Shown piece after piece: positions 1 through 11,031 of a stretch of DNA of 36,653 nt (its first letter is position 1; each line of letters starts with the position of its first letter). The notes beneath the pieces are model-generated. The model was not told the origin of the DNA and ran no database searches. It saw nothing but the letters and a program-made list of their open reading frames with translations. Position numbers and translations under genes: made by a program. Source of the DNA: Mammaliicoccus sciuri (lineage in GTDB: Bacteria; Bacillota; Bacilli; Staphylococcales; Staphylococcaceae); assembly GCF_002901825.1 (NCBI RefSeq), contig NZ_PPQD01000024.1, positions 1-36,653 of the forward strand, written 5' to 3'.

Positions 1-68
1 ACTCAATTATTGGAATTAACGTTGACATATTGTCATTCAGTTTTCAATGTTCATAATCTATTTTTAAA
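1..68 (-). other. Leader of a downstream 16S rRNA gene (partial)
   Basis: Read on the minus strand, this stretch follows tRNA-Ala and contains CATTGAAAACTGAATGAC and then ATGTCAACGTTAATTCC. I recognise these as typical of the region ahead of 16S rRNA in staphylococci. It includes a small dyad, TGACA-ATA-TGTCA. The 16S gene itself would start beyond the left edge, so the tRNA array is probably joined to a full rRNA operon. Confidence 0.6.
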
Positions 69-144
69 TGGTGGAGACTAGCGGGATCGAACCGCTGACC
101 TCCTGCGTGCAAAGCAGGCGCTCTCCCATCTGAGCTAAGCCCCC
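69..144 (-). tRNA. tRNA-Ala (anticodon TGC)
   Basis: This 76-nt cloverleaf has a seven-base anticodon loop TTTGCAC on the stem CCTGC/GCAGG and an encoded CCA end. The acceptor stem GGGGGCT/AGTCTCC has a G-U pair at position 3:70, the identity element of alanyl-tRNA synthetase. It is the last tRNA of the array, just before the 16S leader. Confidence 0.96.
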
Positions 145-161
145 ATAAGTATTAATAGAAG

Positions 162-235
162 TCGGGAAGACAGGATTCGAACCTGCGACCCCTTGGTCCC
201 AAACCAAGTGCTCTACCAAGCTGAGCTACTTCCCG
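162..235 (-). tRNA. tRNA-Pro (anticodon TGG)
   Basis: The cloverleaf has acceptor stem CGGGAAG/CTTCCCG and anticodon loop TTTGGGA on the stem CTTGG/CCAAG. The discriminator A is followed by CTT, so the CCA end is not encoded. The other seven tRNAs of this array do encode it, so this one depends on nucleotidyltransferase for its 3' end. Confidence 0.95.
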
Positions 236-245
236 TTATTCAAAA

Positions 246-322
246 TGGCGCGCCCGAGAGGAGTCGAACCCCTAGCCTCTTGATCCGTAGTCAAACGCTC
301 TATCCAATTGAGCTACGGGCGC
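246..322 (-). tRNA. tRNA-Arg (anticodon ACG)
   Basis: This 77-nt cloverleaf has acceptor stem GCGCCCG/CGGGCGC, discriminator G, an encoded CCA, and anticodon loop CTACGGA. The A at position 34 would be converted to inosine by TadA so that it reads CGU, CGC and CGA codons. Confidence 0.95.
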
Positions 323-333
323 AAAAACAAAAA

Positions 334-422
334 TGGTGCCGAGGACCGGAATCGAACCGGTACGGTAATCACTTACCGCAGGATTTTAAGTCCTGTGCGT
401 CTGCCAGTTCCGCCACCCCGGC
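334..422 (-). tRNA. tRNA-Leu (anticodon TAA)
   Basis: This 89-nt class II tRNA has a long variable arm, acceptor stem GCCGGGG, anticodon loop CTTAAAA and an encoded CCA. It reads UUA, the most used leucine codon in AT-rich genomes. Confidence 0.96.
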
Positions 423-437
423 AAGAAAAAATAAAAA

Positions 438-512
438 TGGAGCGGAAGACGGGATTCGAACCCGCGACCCCAACCTTGGCAAGGTTGTATTCTACCGCTG
501 AACTACTTCCGC
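438..512 (-). tRNA. tRNA-Gly (anticodon GCC)
   Basis: The cloverleaf has acceptor stem GCGGAAG/CTTCCGC, discriminator U, an encoded CCA, and anticodon loop TTGCCAA on the stem CAACC/GGTTG. Confidence 0.96.
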
Positions 513-546
513 TAAATAATTATTTTTATATATAGTATATTTAAAA

Positions 547-622
547 TGGTGAGCCATAGAGGATTCGAACCTCTGACCCTCTGATTAAAAGTCAGATGCT
601 CTACCAACTGAGCTAATGGCTC
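547..622 (-). tRNA. tRNA-Lys (anticodon TTT)
   Basis: The cloverleaf has acceptor stem GAGCCAT/ATGGCTC, anticodon loop CTTTTAA and an encoded CCA. Its charging enzyme gene, lysS, lies just upstream of this array. A 34-nt AT-rich linker separates it from tRNA-Gly, longer than most gaps in the array. Confidence 0.96.
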
Positions 623-629
623 TAAAACA

Positions 630-705
<76 letters not shown>

Positions 706-710
706 AAAAA

Positions 711-786
711 TGGTGGAGAATGACGGGTTCGAACCGCCGACCCTCTGCTTGTAAGGCAGATGCTCTCCCAGCTGAGCTAATTCTCC
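711..786 (-). tRNA. tRNA-Val (anticodon TAC)
   Basis: The cloverleaf has acceptor stem GGAGAAT/ATTCTCC, anticodon loop CTTACAA on the stem TCTGC/GCAGA, and an encoded CCA. It is the first tRNA after the 5S rRNA, 13 nt downstream, so the two are clearly co-transcribed. Confidence 0.96.
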
Positions 787-799
787 AATTAACAATATC

Positions 800-914
800 G
801 CCCGGCAACGTCCTACTCTCGCGGAACGTAAGCCCAACTACCATCGGCGCTAAAGAGCTTAACTTCTGTGTTCGGCATGGGAACAGGTGTGACCTCTTTG
901 CTATCGCCACCAGA
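800..914 (-). rRNA. rrf: 5S ribosomal RNA
   Basis: The minus strand reads TCTGGTGGCGATAG at the 5' end, then the conserved block CACACCTGTTCCCATGCC, and ends in GTTGCCGGGC. Length is about 115 nt, as in staphylococci. No 23S gene precedes it: the next gene upstream is lysS. It therefore heads a 5S-tRNA-16S transcript from its own promoters at 947-975 and 1052-1080. The exact ends are uncertain by a few bases. Confidence 0.93.
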
Positions 915-946
915 CAATGTTGTTTCGTTTTTGTCTTACCTTATAT

Positions 947-975
947 ATTATAAAGAATTCATCAAGGCTTTTCAA
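947..975 (-). promoter_or_regulatory. P2 promoter of the 5S-tRNA operon
   Basis: On the minus strand TTGAAA (970-975) and TATAAT (947-952) are separated by 17 bases. The predicted start is a G near 940, about 26 nt ahead of mature 5S. A GTP start would fit growth-rate control of rRNA promoters as known in Bacillus. Confidence 0.75.
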
Positions 976-1051
976 TAGTAAATTTTACACCTTATTAACT
1001 TTCTTTACAAACATCTCGAATTGATATGCGCTTGTTTTCAGCGACCTTTAT

Positions 1052-1080
1052 ATAATACACAATTTAGAAACACTCGTCAA
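1052..1080 (-). promoter_or_regulatory. P1 promoter of the 5S-tRNA operon
   Basis: On the minus strand TTGACG (1075-1080) and TATTAT (1052-1057) have a 17-base spacer. The predicted start is a G at 1045-1046. It lies about 105 bases upstream of P2, the usual tandem layout of rRNA operons. Confidence 0.75.
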
Positions 1081-1149
1081 CACTTTAAGACAAAAAAGTT
1101 TACATTTCTTTTAAAAACTTCATCATTCTCATTTTGGAGCCTTCAAAAA

Positions 1150-1189
1150 GTAGAAAACCGCACACAATATGGAATTGTGTACGGCTTTT
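1150..1189 (-). terminator. Terminator after lysS
   Basis: On the minus strand, arms AAAAGCCGTACACAAT and ATTGTGTGCGGTTTT pair around the loop TCCAT, starting 8 nt after the lysS stop. The U-run is interrupted (TTTTCTACTTTTT). It would separate the folate/lysS operon from the 5S promoters. Confidence 0.75.
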
Positions 1190-1197
1190 AGTTACAT

Positions 1198-2721
<1,524 letters not shown>

Positions 2722-2741
2722 TTATTTAAACCACACGTAGA

Positions 2742-3230
2742 TTATTTACTTTCACCATTATACTTTACTACATGTTCATCGTTTGGCAATAGCTCCCAAA
2801 TATATTTCTTCGATATAGGTTCCACAACATTTGAAGCAATGTCATTCAAAGGTATCATCACAAATGCTCTTTCAGTCATTCTTGGGTGAGGCACTTCTAG
2901 TTCTGGTGATTGAATAACAGATTGATCATATATTAAAATATCTATATCAATTGTACGTGGTCCCCATCTTTCAACTCGAACACGATGAAGTTGTTGTTCT
3001 ATCATCATACAAACTTTTAATAATTCTGATGATTCTAATTCAGTTGAGATTTCAATACACATATTCAAAAAATCCGGTTGATCTGTGTATCCTACTGGTT
3101 TCGTTTCATATATTGGAGATTCTTGAACAACTTGAATACCATCAATTTCATTCAGCAATTTAACAGCTTCTTGCAGTTGATGTTGCCTATCTCCCATATT
3201 ACTTCCTAAACCTAAATATGCAGTATGCAT
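2742..3230 (-). CDS. folK: 6-hydroxymethyl-7,8-dihydropterin pyrophosphokinase
   Basis: It transfers pyrophosphate from ATP to 6-hydroxymethyl-dihydropterin, the step just before dihydropteroate synthase (FolP, encoded upstream). The 162 residues show the HPPK signatures GLGSNMGD (7-14) and RWGPRTIDIDIL (88-99), in which D95 and D97 are the expected magnesium ligands, and PHPRMTERAFV (114-124). The start ATG directly abuts the folB stop codon, and the ribosome-binding site GAGGAAGAG lies inside the folB end, so translational coupling is likely. The length is normal for the family. Confidence 0.97.
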   Translation of the reverse strand: MHTAYLGLGSNMGDRQHQLQEAVKLLNEIDGIQVVQESPIYETKPVGYTDQPDFLNMCIEISTELESSELLKVCMMIEQQLHRVRVERWGPRTIDIDILIYDQSVIQSPELEVPHPRMTERAFVMIPLNDIASNVVEPISKKYIWELLPNDEHVVKYNGESK

Positions 3231-4419
<1,189 letters not shown>

Positions 4420-4420
4420 T

Positions 4421-4475
4421 TAAAAAATCACGCCTAAATGAAATAACTTCAAAAGTTATTTATTATAGACGTGAT
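4421..4475 (-). terminator. Terminator after cysK
   Basis: On the minus strand a long hairpin begins ATCACGTCTA and ends TAGGCGTGAT, with an inner AATAACTT/AAGTTATT stem, followed by a run of T. It isolates monocistronic cysK from folP. Confidence 0.85.
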
Positions 4476-4503
4476 ACTTATTATATAATCATTTATTTAT
4501 CAA

Positions 4504-5433
4504 TTAGTCTTCAAAAGCGTAAAGCGGTGTAGATAGGTAACGTTCACCATTACTTGGAAGAACTGTTACTACTGTTTTGCCTTCACCTAGTTCTTTAGCC
4601 TTTTTCAATGCAGCTACAATTGCAGCACCAGATGAAATACCACCTAGGATACCTTCTTCTTTAGCAACTTTTCTAGACATTTCCATCGCTTCTTCATTAC
4701 CTACTTTAATAACATCGTCATAAACATCTGTGTTTAAAGTGTCTGGTACGAAACCTGCACCTAAACCTTGTAATTTATGAGGACCTGGTGAACCACCGCT
4801 TAAAATAGGAGAAGCTTCTGGTTCAATCGCAACTACTTGAATATTAGGATATTTTTCTTTAAGAACTTTACCTGCTCCAGATAAAGTACCACCAGTACCT
4901 ACACCAGCTAAGAAAGCATCGATTTGAAGACCTTCAAATTGTTCAACAAGTTCAGGACCAGTTGTTAATTCATGGACTTTAGGGTTCGCTGGGTTTTCGA
5001 ATTGTTGTGGTTCAAAATAGCCTTTTTCTTCTTTTAATTCTTTAGCTTTTTTGATAGCACCTTTCATACCTTCTGCACCAGGTGTTAATACTAATTCAGC
5101 GCCATAAGCTTTTAATAAAGCACGACGTTCGCTACTCATTGTATCTGGCATTACAAATACAGCTTTATAACCTTTAGCTGCTGCAACCATTGCTAAACCG
5201 ATACCTGTGTTACCAGATGTTGGTTCAATAATTGTGTCGCCTGGTTTGATTTTGCCTTCTTTTTCAGCTGCTTCAATCATCGCTAAACCAATTCTATCTT
5301 TAACTGAGCTACCTGGGTTTTGATATTCTAATTTTACATAAACGTCTGCTGAACCTACTTCAACTACTTTGTTTAATTTAACTACAGGTGTGTCTCCAAT
5401 TAATTCTACAATATTATTTACTCTCTTAGCCAT
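4504..5433 (-). CDS. cysK: Cysteine synthase A (O-acetylserine sulfhydrylase)
   Basis: This PLP enzyme makes cysteine from O-acetylserine and sulfide. Over 309 residues it shows the PLP-lysine segment NPGSSVKDR with K45, the TSGNTG loop (72-77), the phosphate-binding loop [10 protein letters not shown] (177-186) and GGISSGAA (264-271). In Bacillus and S. aureus CysK also binds the repressor CymR as a sensor of O-acetylserine; whether that holds here is inference. The gene stands alone between its own promoter and a strong terminator, consistent with separate sulfur control. The ATG follows TAGGAGTGA. Confidence 0.97.
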   Translation of the reverse strand: MAKRVNNIVELIGDTPVVKLNKVVEVGSADVYVKLEYQNPGSSVKDRIGLAMIEAAEKEGKIKPGDTIIEPTSGNTGIGLAMVAAAKGYKAVFVMPDTMSSERRALLKAYGAELVLTPGAEGMKGAIKKAKELKEEKGYFEPQQFENPANPKVHELTTGPELVEQFEGLQIDAFLAGVGTGGTLSGAGKVLKEKYPNIQVVAIEPEASPILSGGSPGPHKLQGLGAGFVPDTLNTDVYDDVIKVGNEEAMEMSRKVAKEEGILGGISSGAAIVAALKKAKELGEGKTVVTVLPSNGERYLSTPLYAFED

Positions 5434-5458
5434 TTACGCTTCACTCCTAAACAGTTTT

Positions 5459-5485
5459 TATACCCTAGTTTATTTATCGGATATA
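5459..5485. promoter_or_regulatory. Dyad in the cysK leader, candidate CymR operator
   Basis: TATACCC (5459-5465) and GGATATA (5479-5485) form an imperfect inverted repeat with a 13-base spacer, just downstream of the cysK -10 box. A repressor bound here would block transcription. Assigning it to CymR rests only on cysK being a known CymR target. Confidence 0.35.
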
Positions 5486-5488
5486 ATG

Positions 5489-5516
5489 ATTATAACAAAA
5501 CTTCATATAAAGTGAA
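5489..5516 (-). promoter_or_regulatory. cysK promoter
   Basis: On the minus strand TATAAT (5489-5494) is preceded by TGT, forming an extended -10, and by TTCACT (5511-5516) at 16 bases. Confidence 0.6.
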
Positions 5517-5529
5517 AGTATTTACTAAA

Positions 5530-6408
5530 TTAAAGTGCATTCTTAAGTTCGATTAATTCTTCTTCGCTATATTGATACTTCGTTCTACAGAAATGACATT
5601 CTGCTTCAGCGCCATGATCTTCTTTAATCATTGCATCAATTTCTGCTTCTCCAAGACCTTTAATTGCATTTAAGAATTTTTCTCTAGAACAATTACATTT
5701 GAATTCAACATCCATATGGTCGATAATTCTAGTATTTTCTTTTCCTAATACTGTTTCAATTATTTCTTCTGGCGTTAATCCTCTATCAATCAATTTAGAT
5801 ACAGGTTCCATTTGATTAATTTTTTCTTCAATTGCTGAAATTGTTTTTTCAGATGCACCAGGCATAAGTTGAATGATGAAACCTCCTGCTGCTTTAATTG
5901 TATTATCAGGATTTACTAATACACCTAAACCAACAGCCGAAGGTACTTGTTCACTTGTTACAAAATAATAAGTGAAATCTTCTCCAAGTTCTCCTGAAAC
6001 AATTGGTGTAGAACCTGTGAAGTAATCTTTCAATCCGATATCTTTAACGACACTTAACATACCGTCTGTTCCAACAGCACGTCTAACATCTAATTTACCT
6101 TGATCATTTAATGGGAAATGTGTTTGTGGATTTTGAACGTATCCTCTTACTTCACCTTTTGCATTAGCATCAACCATAATTTTACCAATTGGTCCTCCGC
6201 CATCAATTGTTACCGTTAATTTTTCTTCATTTTTCAGCATTGATCCCATCATAACACCAGCTGTCATTGATCTACCTAATGCTGCTGATGCAGTTGGCCA
6301 TGAGTAATGGCGTGTTTGTGCTTCTTGTACTGTATTTGTTGTTTGAACAGCAAAAGCCCTCACTTCATCATTGAAAGCTAATCCTCTTACTAAATAATCT
6401 TTTGTCAT
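5530..6408 (-). CDS. hslO: Redox-regulated holdase chaperone Hsp33
   Basis: This cytoplasmic chaperone is activated when oxidation releases zinc and forms disulfides, after which it holds unfolding proteins. The 292-residue protein has the diagnostic cysteine pattern: C238-N-C240, thirty residues, then C271-H-F-C274. The N-terminal two thirds match the Hsp33 core, starting [11 protein letters not shown]. The ATG follows AAGAAGGAGT. A terminator hairpin lies only about 20 bases upstream and leaves no room for a promoter, so expression probably depends on read-through from ftsH or on a promoter inside ftsH. In B. subtilis coaX lies between ftsH and hslO; it is missing here. Confidence 0.96.
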   Translation of the reverse strand: MTKDYLVRGLAFNDEVRAFAVQTTNTVQEAQTRHYSWPTASAALGRSMTAGVMMGSMLKNEEKLTVTIDGGGPIGKIMVDANAKGEVRGYVQNPQTHFPLNDQGKLDVRRAVGTDGMLSVVKDIGLKDYFTGSTPIVSGELGEDFTYYFVTSEQVPSAVGLGVLVNPDNTIKAAGGFIIQLMPGASEKTISAIEEKINQMEPVSKLIDRGLTPEEIIETVLGKENTRIIDHMDVEFKCNCSREKFLNAIKGLGEAEIDAMIKEDHGAEAECHFCRTKYQYSEEELIELKNAL

Positions 6409-6426
6409 GTTTTATACTCCTTCTTT

Positions 6427-6468
6427 AAAAAAAGGCCCCTCTCAATCAAATTGATGAAAGGGACTTTT
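6427..6468 (-). terminator. Terminator after ftsH
   Basis: On the minus strand arms AAGTCCCTTTCATCAA and TTGATTGAGAGGGGCCTT are followed by seven T. It starts a few bases after the ftsH stop and ends just before the hslO ribosome-binding site. Confidence 0.85.
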
Positions 6469-6474
6469 GTGAAA

Positions 6475-8583
6475 TTATTCTTTACGATTTGTCGGTTTAT
6501 TGTCACCTAGGTCATCGATATTTGGCTCTTGTTCATGAGCTGGTTCGTCTGAATCACTATCTGAATCTGTGTCTTCATTATGTTTTTCATGTGACACTTC
6601 TTCTTTTACTTCTTCGTATGATTTACCAACTTCATCATCGTCAATATCTAATGTACCTTCTTGTTGCGTTAAGTCACCTTCATATTTATCTTCATCTGAG
6701 TCTTCATTTTGGTTAAGATGAGAATCATCATATTTAACTTCTGGTAACTTACCTTCATGGAATAATGATTGAATTTGTTCAGCTACTAATGTTTCTTCAA
6801 CTAGAAGTGTCTTAGCAATTAATTCTAATTGTGATTTATGTTCAGTTAGAATTTGTTTACAACGTTCGTATTGTTCTTTAATGATACGTTGTACTTCTGA
6901 ATCAATTTCATAAGCAATTTGGTCTGAATAATTTGGTTCAGATTGCATATCTTTACCTAAAAATACTTGTCCACTATCCGTACTACCAAATTGTAATGGA
7001 CCTAATTTTTTACTCATACCATATTCAGTAACCATCTTACGCGCAATGTTTGTTGCACGTTGGAAGTCATTATGAGCACCTGTTGATGCTTCTCCAAAGT
7101 TTATTTCTTCAGATACACGACCACCAAGTAAACCTACTATCTTATCTAATAATTCTGGTTCAGTCATAAAGTAACGATCTTCTTTAGGAAGCATCATTGC
7201 ATATCCACCAGCTTGACCACGTGGAACGATCGTAACTTTATGAACCATTTCTGCTTCATCTAATACACAACCGATAATGGTATGACCTGCTTCGTGATAA
7301 GCAACAATATTTTTCTCTTTCTCAGAAATCATTCTTGTTTTCTTAGCTGGACCTGCAATAACTCTATCAGTCGCTTCTTCGATATCTCTCATATCAATTT
7401 TCGTTTTGTTAGAACGTGCTGCTACTAATGATGCTTCATTTAACAAGTTCTCTAAGTCTGCACCAGAGAAACCAGGTGTTCTTTGAGAAATTGCTTTTAA
7501 GTCAACAGTTTCGTCTAACGGTTTATTACGAGCATGTACTTTAAGTACTGCTTCACGTCCTCTTACATCCGGGCGTCCAACTTGGATTTGTCTATCGAAA
7601 CGTCCTGGACGTAATAACGCAGGGTCTAGAATATCAGGACGGTTAGTAGCAGCTATCATAATGATACCTTCATTTTCACCGAATCCATCCATTTCTACTA
7701 ATAATTGGTTTAATGTTTGTTCACGTTCATCGTGACCGCCACCAACACCAGCGCCACGTTGACGACCAACAGCATCAATCTCATCTATAAAGATAATACA
7801 TGGTGCATTCTTCTTAGCGTTCTCGAATAAGTCACGCACACGACTTGCACCGACACCAACGAACATCTCAACAAAGTCTGAACCACTGATTGAGAAGAAT
7901 GGTGTACCCGCTTCACCTGCTACAGCTCTAGCAAGTAATGTTTTACCTGTACCTGGAGGACCAACTAGTAAGACACCTTTTGGAATACGCGCACCCATTT
8001 TCTTGAATTTACGATTATCTTTAAGGAAATCAACTATTTCAACTAATTCTTGTTTCTCTTCATCGGCACCTGCTACATCAGAGAATCTAACACGTTTCTT
8101 CTGATTATCATATAGCTTGGCTTTTGACTTACCAAAGTTCATTACTCGGCCGCCGCCACCGCCGCCACCTTGCATTTGGCTTAAGAAGAAGATGAATAAA
8201 AATGCAATAATTAAAACTGGGATAAGTGTTGTTAATACACTAACAAACACACTTTGTTTTTCTTCTTCTTTAACATTAAATTTCAAATCATCTTGTTTCT
8301 CAGCAGTTGCTGTTATTTTTTTTAAGTCATCTTGGTTATTAAATAAAATAGAAGATGTATATGTTTCATCTTTACCTTTTTTCAATTCACCGCTAACCAT
8401 ATAAACATTCTGTTCTGGTTGAATAGTTAACGTTTTTAAATCGCCTTTTTCTAGCTTCGTCATAAACTCATTATATGTAAGCTGTTTTGGTGATTGTCCA
8501 TTGCCATTAATGAACTGGAATACACCAAATAGGACGATAGCTAAAAGCGCGATCATTAATATATTACGAAAAGCTTTTTGCAT
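6475..8583 (-). CDS. ftsH: ATP-dependent membrane zinc metalloprotease FtsH
   Basis: This hexameric membrane AAA+ protease degrades misfolded and regulatory membrane and cytosolic proteins. In order it has a TM segment at 8-25, an extracytoplasmic domain to about 110, a second TM at about 112-134, a seven-glycine linker (139-145), Walker A GPPGTGKT (208-215), Walker B IIFIDEID (263-270), a second region of homology with RPGRFDR (325-331), and the zinc site HEAGH (430-434). The C-terminal 70 residues are highly acidic with an SD-repeat stretch and are probably disordered. The 702-residue length is close to other staphylococcal FtsH. AGGAGG lies 9 bases before the ATG. Confidence 0.98.
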   Translation of the reverse strand: MQKAFRNILMIALLAIVLFGVFQFINGNGQSPKQLTYNEFMTKLEKGDLKTLTIQPEQNVYMVSGELKKGKDETYTSSILFNNQDDLKKITATAEKQDDLKFNVKEEEKQSVFVSVLTTLIPVLIIAFLFIFFLSQMQGGGGGGGRVMNFGKSKAKLYDNQKKRVRFSDVAGADEEKQELVEIVDFLKDNRKFKKMGARIPKGVLLVGPPGTGKTLLARAVAGEAGTPFFSISGSDFVEMFVGVGASRVRDLFENAKKNAPCIIFIDEIDAVGRQRGAGVGGGHDEREQTLNQLLVEMDGFGENEGIIMIAATNRPDILDPALLRPGRFDRQIQVGRPDVRGREAVLKVHARNKPLDETVDLKAISQRTPGFSGADLENLLNEASLVAARSNKTKIDMRDIEEATDRVIAGPAKKTRMISEKEKNIVAYHEAGHTIIGCVLDEAEMVHKVTIVPRGQAGGYAMMLPKEDRYFMTEPELLDKIVGLLGGRVSEEINFGEASTGAHNDFQRATNIARKMVTEYGMSKKLGPLQFGSTDSGQVFLGKDMQSEPNYSDQIAYEIDSEVQRIIKEQYERCKQILTEHKSQLELIAKTLLVEETLVAEQIQSLFHEGKLPEVKYDDSHLNQNEDSDEDKYEGDLTQQEGTLDIDDDEVGKSYEEVKEEVSHEKHNEDTDSDSDSDEPAHEQEPNIDDLGDNKPTNRKE

Positions 8584-8622
8584 TCAATTTGTCCTCCTAC
8601 TCAATTAATAAAACTAACAAAA

Positions 8623-8631
8623 ATTTTACCA
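8623..8631 (-). promoter_or_regulatory. Extended -10 promoter for ftsH
   Basis: TGGTAAAAT on the minus strand resembles an extended -10 element 40 bases before ftsH. The same TATGGTAAAAT string occurs before ispE. No clear -35 box is seen. Confidence 0.4.
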
Positions 8632-8675
8632 TATTTGTAATTTCTTACGCTAGTAATTAAACTTGCTTATACGCA

Positions 8676-9212
8676 TCATTGATATATTTCTGGTTTAAGT
8701 GTACCAATGTATGGTAAATTACGATATTTCTCAGCATAATCTAGTCCATATCCTACTACAAATTCATCAGGAATTTTTTCTCCGACATATTTTGCTTCAA
8801 TGTCTACTTTACGTTTCATTGGTTTATCTAACAATGTTACGATTTCAATAGAGTTAACATTTCTGTATTTCAATAAATCAACGATAGAATTTAAAGTTGT
8901 ACCTGTTTCTAAAATATCTTCAATTATAATGACATCTCTATTCTCAACAGAAGTACTTAAGTCTTTTAAAATTTTAACTTCTCCAGTTGATTCTGTACCA
9001 CCGTGATAACTAGAAACATCCATGAAGTCTATTTCTACATGTGTATCAATGTATTTAATTAAATCAGCCATAAACATGATAGAGCCTTTTAAAATACCTA
9101 CACAGATTGGTGTCTTCCCATTATAATCCTCTGTGATTTGCTTGCCTAATGTTTTGCATCTTTCTTGAATCTGTTCTTCTGATAATACAACAGACTTAAT
9201 CGAGTCTTTCAT
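8676..9212 (-). CDS. hpt: Hypoxanthine-guanine phosphoribosyltransferase
   Basis: This purine salvage enzyme joins hypoxanthine or guanine to PRPP to give IMP or GMP. The PRPP-binding motif is IIIEDILETGTTL (about 95-107), preceded by SSYHGGTESTGEV, the flexible loop region. I chose the ATG at 9212 (178 residues) because GGAG lies 9 bases upstream and the length matches staphylococcal Hpt. The frame also opens at a TTG at 9227 with no usable ribosome site. The start overlaps the end of tilS by 17 bases, so translational coupling is likely. The tilS-hpt-ftsH order is conserved in Bacillus. Confidence 0.96.
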   Translation of the reverse strand: MKDSIKSVVLSEEQIQERCKTLGKQITEDYNGKTPICVGILKGSIMFMADLIKYIDTHVEIDFMDVSSYHGGTESTGEVKILKDLSTSVENRDVIIIEDILETGTTLNSIVDLLKYRNVNSIEIVTLLDKPMKRKVDIEAKYVGEKIPDEFVVGYGLDYAEKYRNLPYIGTLKPEIYQ

Positions 9213-10476
9213 TAAAGTCATCTCCAATATAAGTAATAGTTAGTGCGTTTTTAAAGTTAGAATCTATCCAAAAATCACCAATTGCAATAATATCATCACC
9301 ATCTAAAATAATTGGACAATTGTTTCTTTTATGTATGTCAATCTTGTTGTCAATCATGATTCTATTAACTTTTTTGCGATGTTTATTTCCCCGGTTATAA
9401 TACTGAACACGATCTCCAGACATTCTCGTTCTTACGAATAAAGGCGATGCTATGTCTTTCGTTTCAATTAACCAATTCCCAAATACATATTGTTCATTAC
9501 GATTTATAAATTTAGAATTTACATTGAACTCAATATCTTCACATAGTAATAATTTATCATATGCTACTATAAACTGCCAATCATCAGATATAGGAATGAC
9601 GGATTGTTTTGAAAAATTATTAAATACGCGCATCCATTCTTTATATGACTTCTCACTATATCTTCGTTTAACATATTGAGCCATTAATTGATCTAATACT
9701 TGAACCTTAACTAAATCGTTCAGCCGATTAAATGCATCTCGATTAACTTCAACTTGATCAGACAGTTTTATTTCTTTAGCAATAAAAGCATCTGCTTCAG
9801 CCACAATTAATTCTCTTGCATCATTCATCCATTGATTTAAATCCAGTAAATGATCTGTTGAAAATTCTTGTCTTTCTTCAATAACAGGCAACAATTGATT
9901 TCGTAAATAGTTGCGTGTATATTTGCTATCTTTATTTGAATCATCTTCGTAGTACTTAAAAGCATTTTCTTGTTGGTATTGCTTAATAAATGATTTGGAT
10001 ACATTTAATAATGGTCTGCAAATCATATAATCATTTCTTTTTTGAACTTGTTGAATACCTAAAGGTGCACGGCCAATTCTCCCAGTAAATAATCGATAAG
10101 CAATGGTCTCTTTTTGGTCATCCATATGGTGTGCCGTCAACAATACATCGCTACTAGTTTGTTTCATCATTTCATCAAACCATTCATATCTCATTTGTCT
10201 AGAAATATCTTGTATGCTCTTATTGTGACTAACCGTTTCGCTCAAATCTAATGTCTTGATATAAATTTCAATATGGTGTTTTTCGCAAAATCGTTTAATA
10301 AATTCTGCTTCTTCTCGCGAGGCTTCTCTTAAACCATGGTTGACATGTAAACAAATCAACTTACGATATGTGTCTTTATAAGTTGTATTTAACATGTGTA
10401 AAAGTGACATGCTATCTATCCCTGTCGAAACAGCTAAAGCTAAATCATCATCTTGTTGCCAAGTTACATTTAGCAT
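9196..10476 (-). CDS. tilS: tRNA(Ile)-lysidine synthetase
   Basis: It converts C34 of tRNA-Ile(CAU) to lysidine so that it reads AUA as isoleucine, an essential step. The N-PP-loop appears as STGIDS (17-22) rather than the canonical SGGxDS; I recall the same variant in S. aureus TilS. The domain continues with LHVNHGLR and TAHHMDDQ, then the TilS C-terminal domain. I chose the ATG at 10476 (426 residues): AGGTG lies 7 bases upstream, whereas the TTG opening the frame at 10491 has no ribosome site. A bidirectional terminator lies 47 bases upstream. Confidence 0.96.
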   Translation of the reverse strand: MLNVTWQQDDDLALAVSTGIDSMSLLHMLNTTYKDTYRKLICLHVNHGLREASREEAEFIKRFCEKHHIEIYIKTLDLSETVSHNKSIQDISRQMRYEWFDEMMKQTSSDVLLTAHHMDDQKETIAYRLFTGRIGRAPLGIQQVQKRNDYMICRPLLNVSKSFIKQYQQENAFKYYEDDSNKDSKYTRNYLRNQLLPVIEERQEFSTDHLLDLNQWMNDARELIVAEADAFIAKEIKLSDQVEVNRDAFNRLNDLVKVQVLDQLMAQYVKRRYSEKSYKEWMRVFNNFSKQSVIPISDDWQFIVAYDKLLLCEDIEFNVNSKFINRNEQYVFGNWLIETKDIASPLFVRTRMSGDRVQYYNRGNKHRKKVNRIMIDNKIDIHKRNNCPIILDGDDIIAIGDFWIDSNFKNALTITYIGDDFNERLD

Positions 10477-10522
10477 GATTACACACCTCAATTTTCAAAA
10501 ATTCATTTGATCTTGTCAAAAT

Positions 10523-10553
10523 AAAAAGAGGCTCAACTAATTAGCCTCTTTTT
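10523..10553. terminator. Bidirectional-looking terminator between yabR and tilS
   Basis: A perfect 11-bp stem, AAAAAGAGGCT/AGCCTCTTTTT, encloses the 9-base loop CAACTAATT, with A and T runs on the two sides. It begins about 10 bases after the yabR stop. Confidence 0.88.
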
Positions 10554-10564
10554 ATTATAATCCA

Positions 10565-10948
10565 TTATCGTCTTGCACCTTTACCGCCACGACGTGATTC
10601 AGTTTGTCTCTTAATAGATGTTAACTTATCCTCACTATCTTTTAAAAAGTTTGATAATTTCTTCTCAAAGTCTTCAGGCTTAGCTTCTTTCTTAGGCGCT
10701 TGGCGCTTTGGACGTTCTTTAGCTTTTTTAATAGATAAACTAATCTTTCCATCATCAGCTACTGTTAATACTTTAACTTCTACTTCATCGCCTACAGTTA
10801 AATGGTCATTCACGTTCTCGACGTAGTTATCAGCAACTTCACTGATATGCACAAGGCCACTTTTCCCTTCAGGTAATTCAACAAATGCACCAAAATTCTT
10901 AATACCTGTAACTTTCCCTTTGACTTTATTGCCTACTTCAATTGACAT
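10565..10948 (-). CDS. yabR: S1-domain RNA-binding protein YabR
   Basis: This is a small 127-residue protein with a single S1 domain at about 1-75: GNKVKGKVTGIKNFGAFVEL, then GLVHISE and KVLTVADDGKISLSIK. A lysine/arginine-rich tail ending RGGKGARR is probably a disordered nucleic-acid-binding arm. It matches B. subtilis YabR, a ribosome-associated general-stress relative of GSP13/YugI, which also sits between divIC and tilS. The precise role is not established from sequence. It has its own promoter and terminator. AGGAGG is unusually far (13 bases) from the ATG. Confidence 0.88.
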   Translation of the reverse strand: MSIEVGNKVKGKVTGIKNFGAFVELPEGKSGLVHISEVADNYVENVNDHLTVGDEVEVKVLTVADDGKISLSIKKAKERPKRQAPKKEAKPEDFEKKLSNFLKDSEDKLTSIKRQTESRRGGKGARR

Positions 10949-10989
10949 ATTATTACTGTATCCTCCTGATATAAATTCACTTTAACCTT

Positions 10990-11018
10990 ATTATATGCTT
11001 CTATACAAAATTATACAA
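10990..11018 (-). promoter_or_regulatory. yabR promoter
   Basis: On the minus strand TTGTAT (11013-11018) and TATAAT (10990-10995) are separated by 17 bases, in the divIC-yabR gap. Confidence 0.7.
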
Positions 11019-11031
11019 CGCCATAAACAGA

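Noticed and set aside
10491-10519. TTGACA-17-GAAAAT as a tilS promoter
   Set aside because: The -35 is perfect but the -10 is poor, and a start 7 bases on would fall inside the tilS ribosome-binding site.
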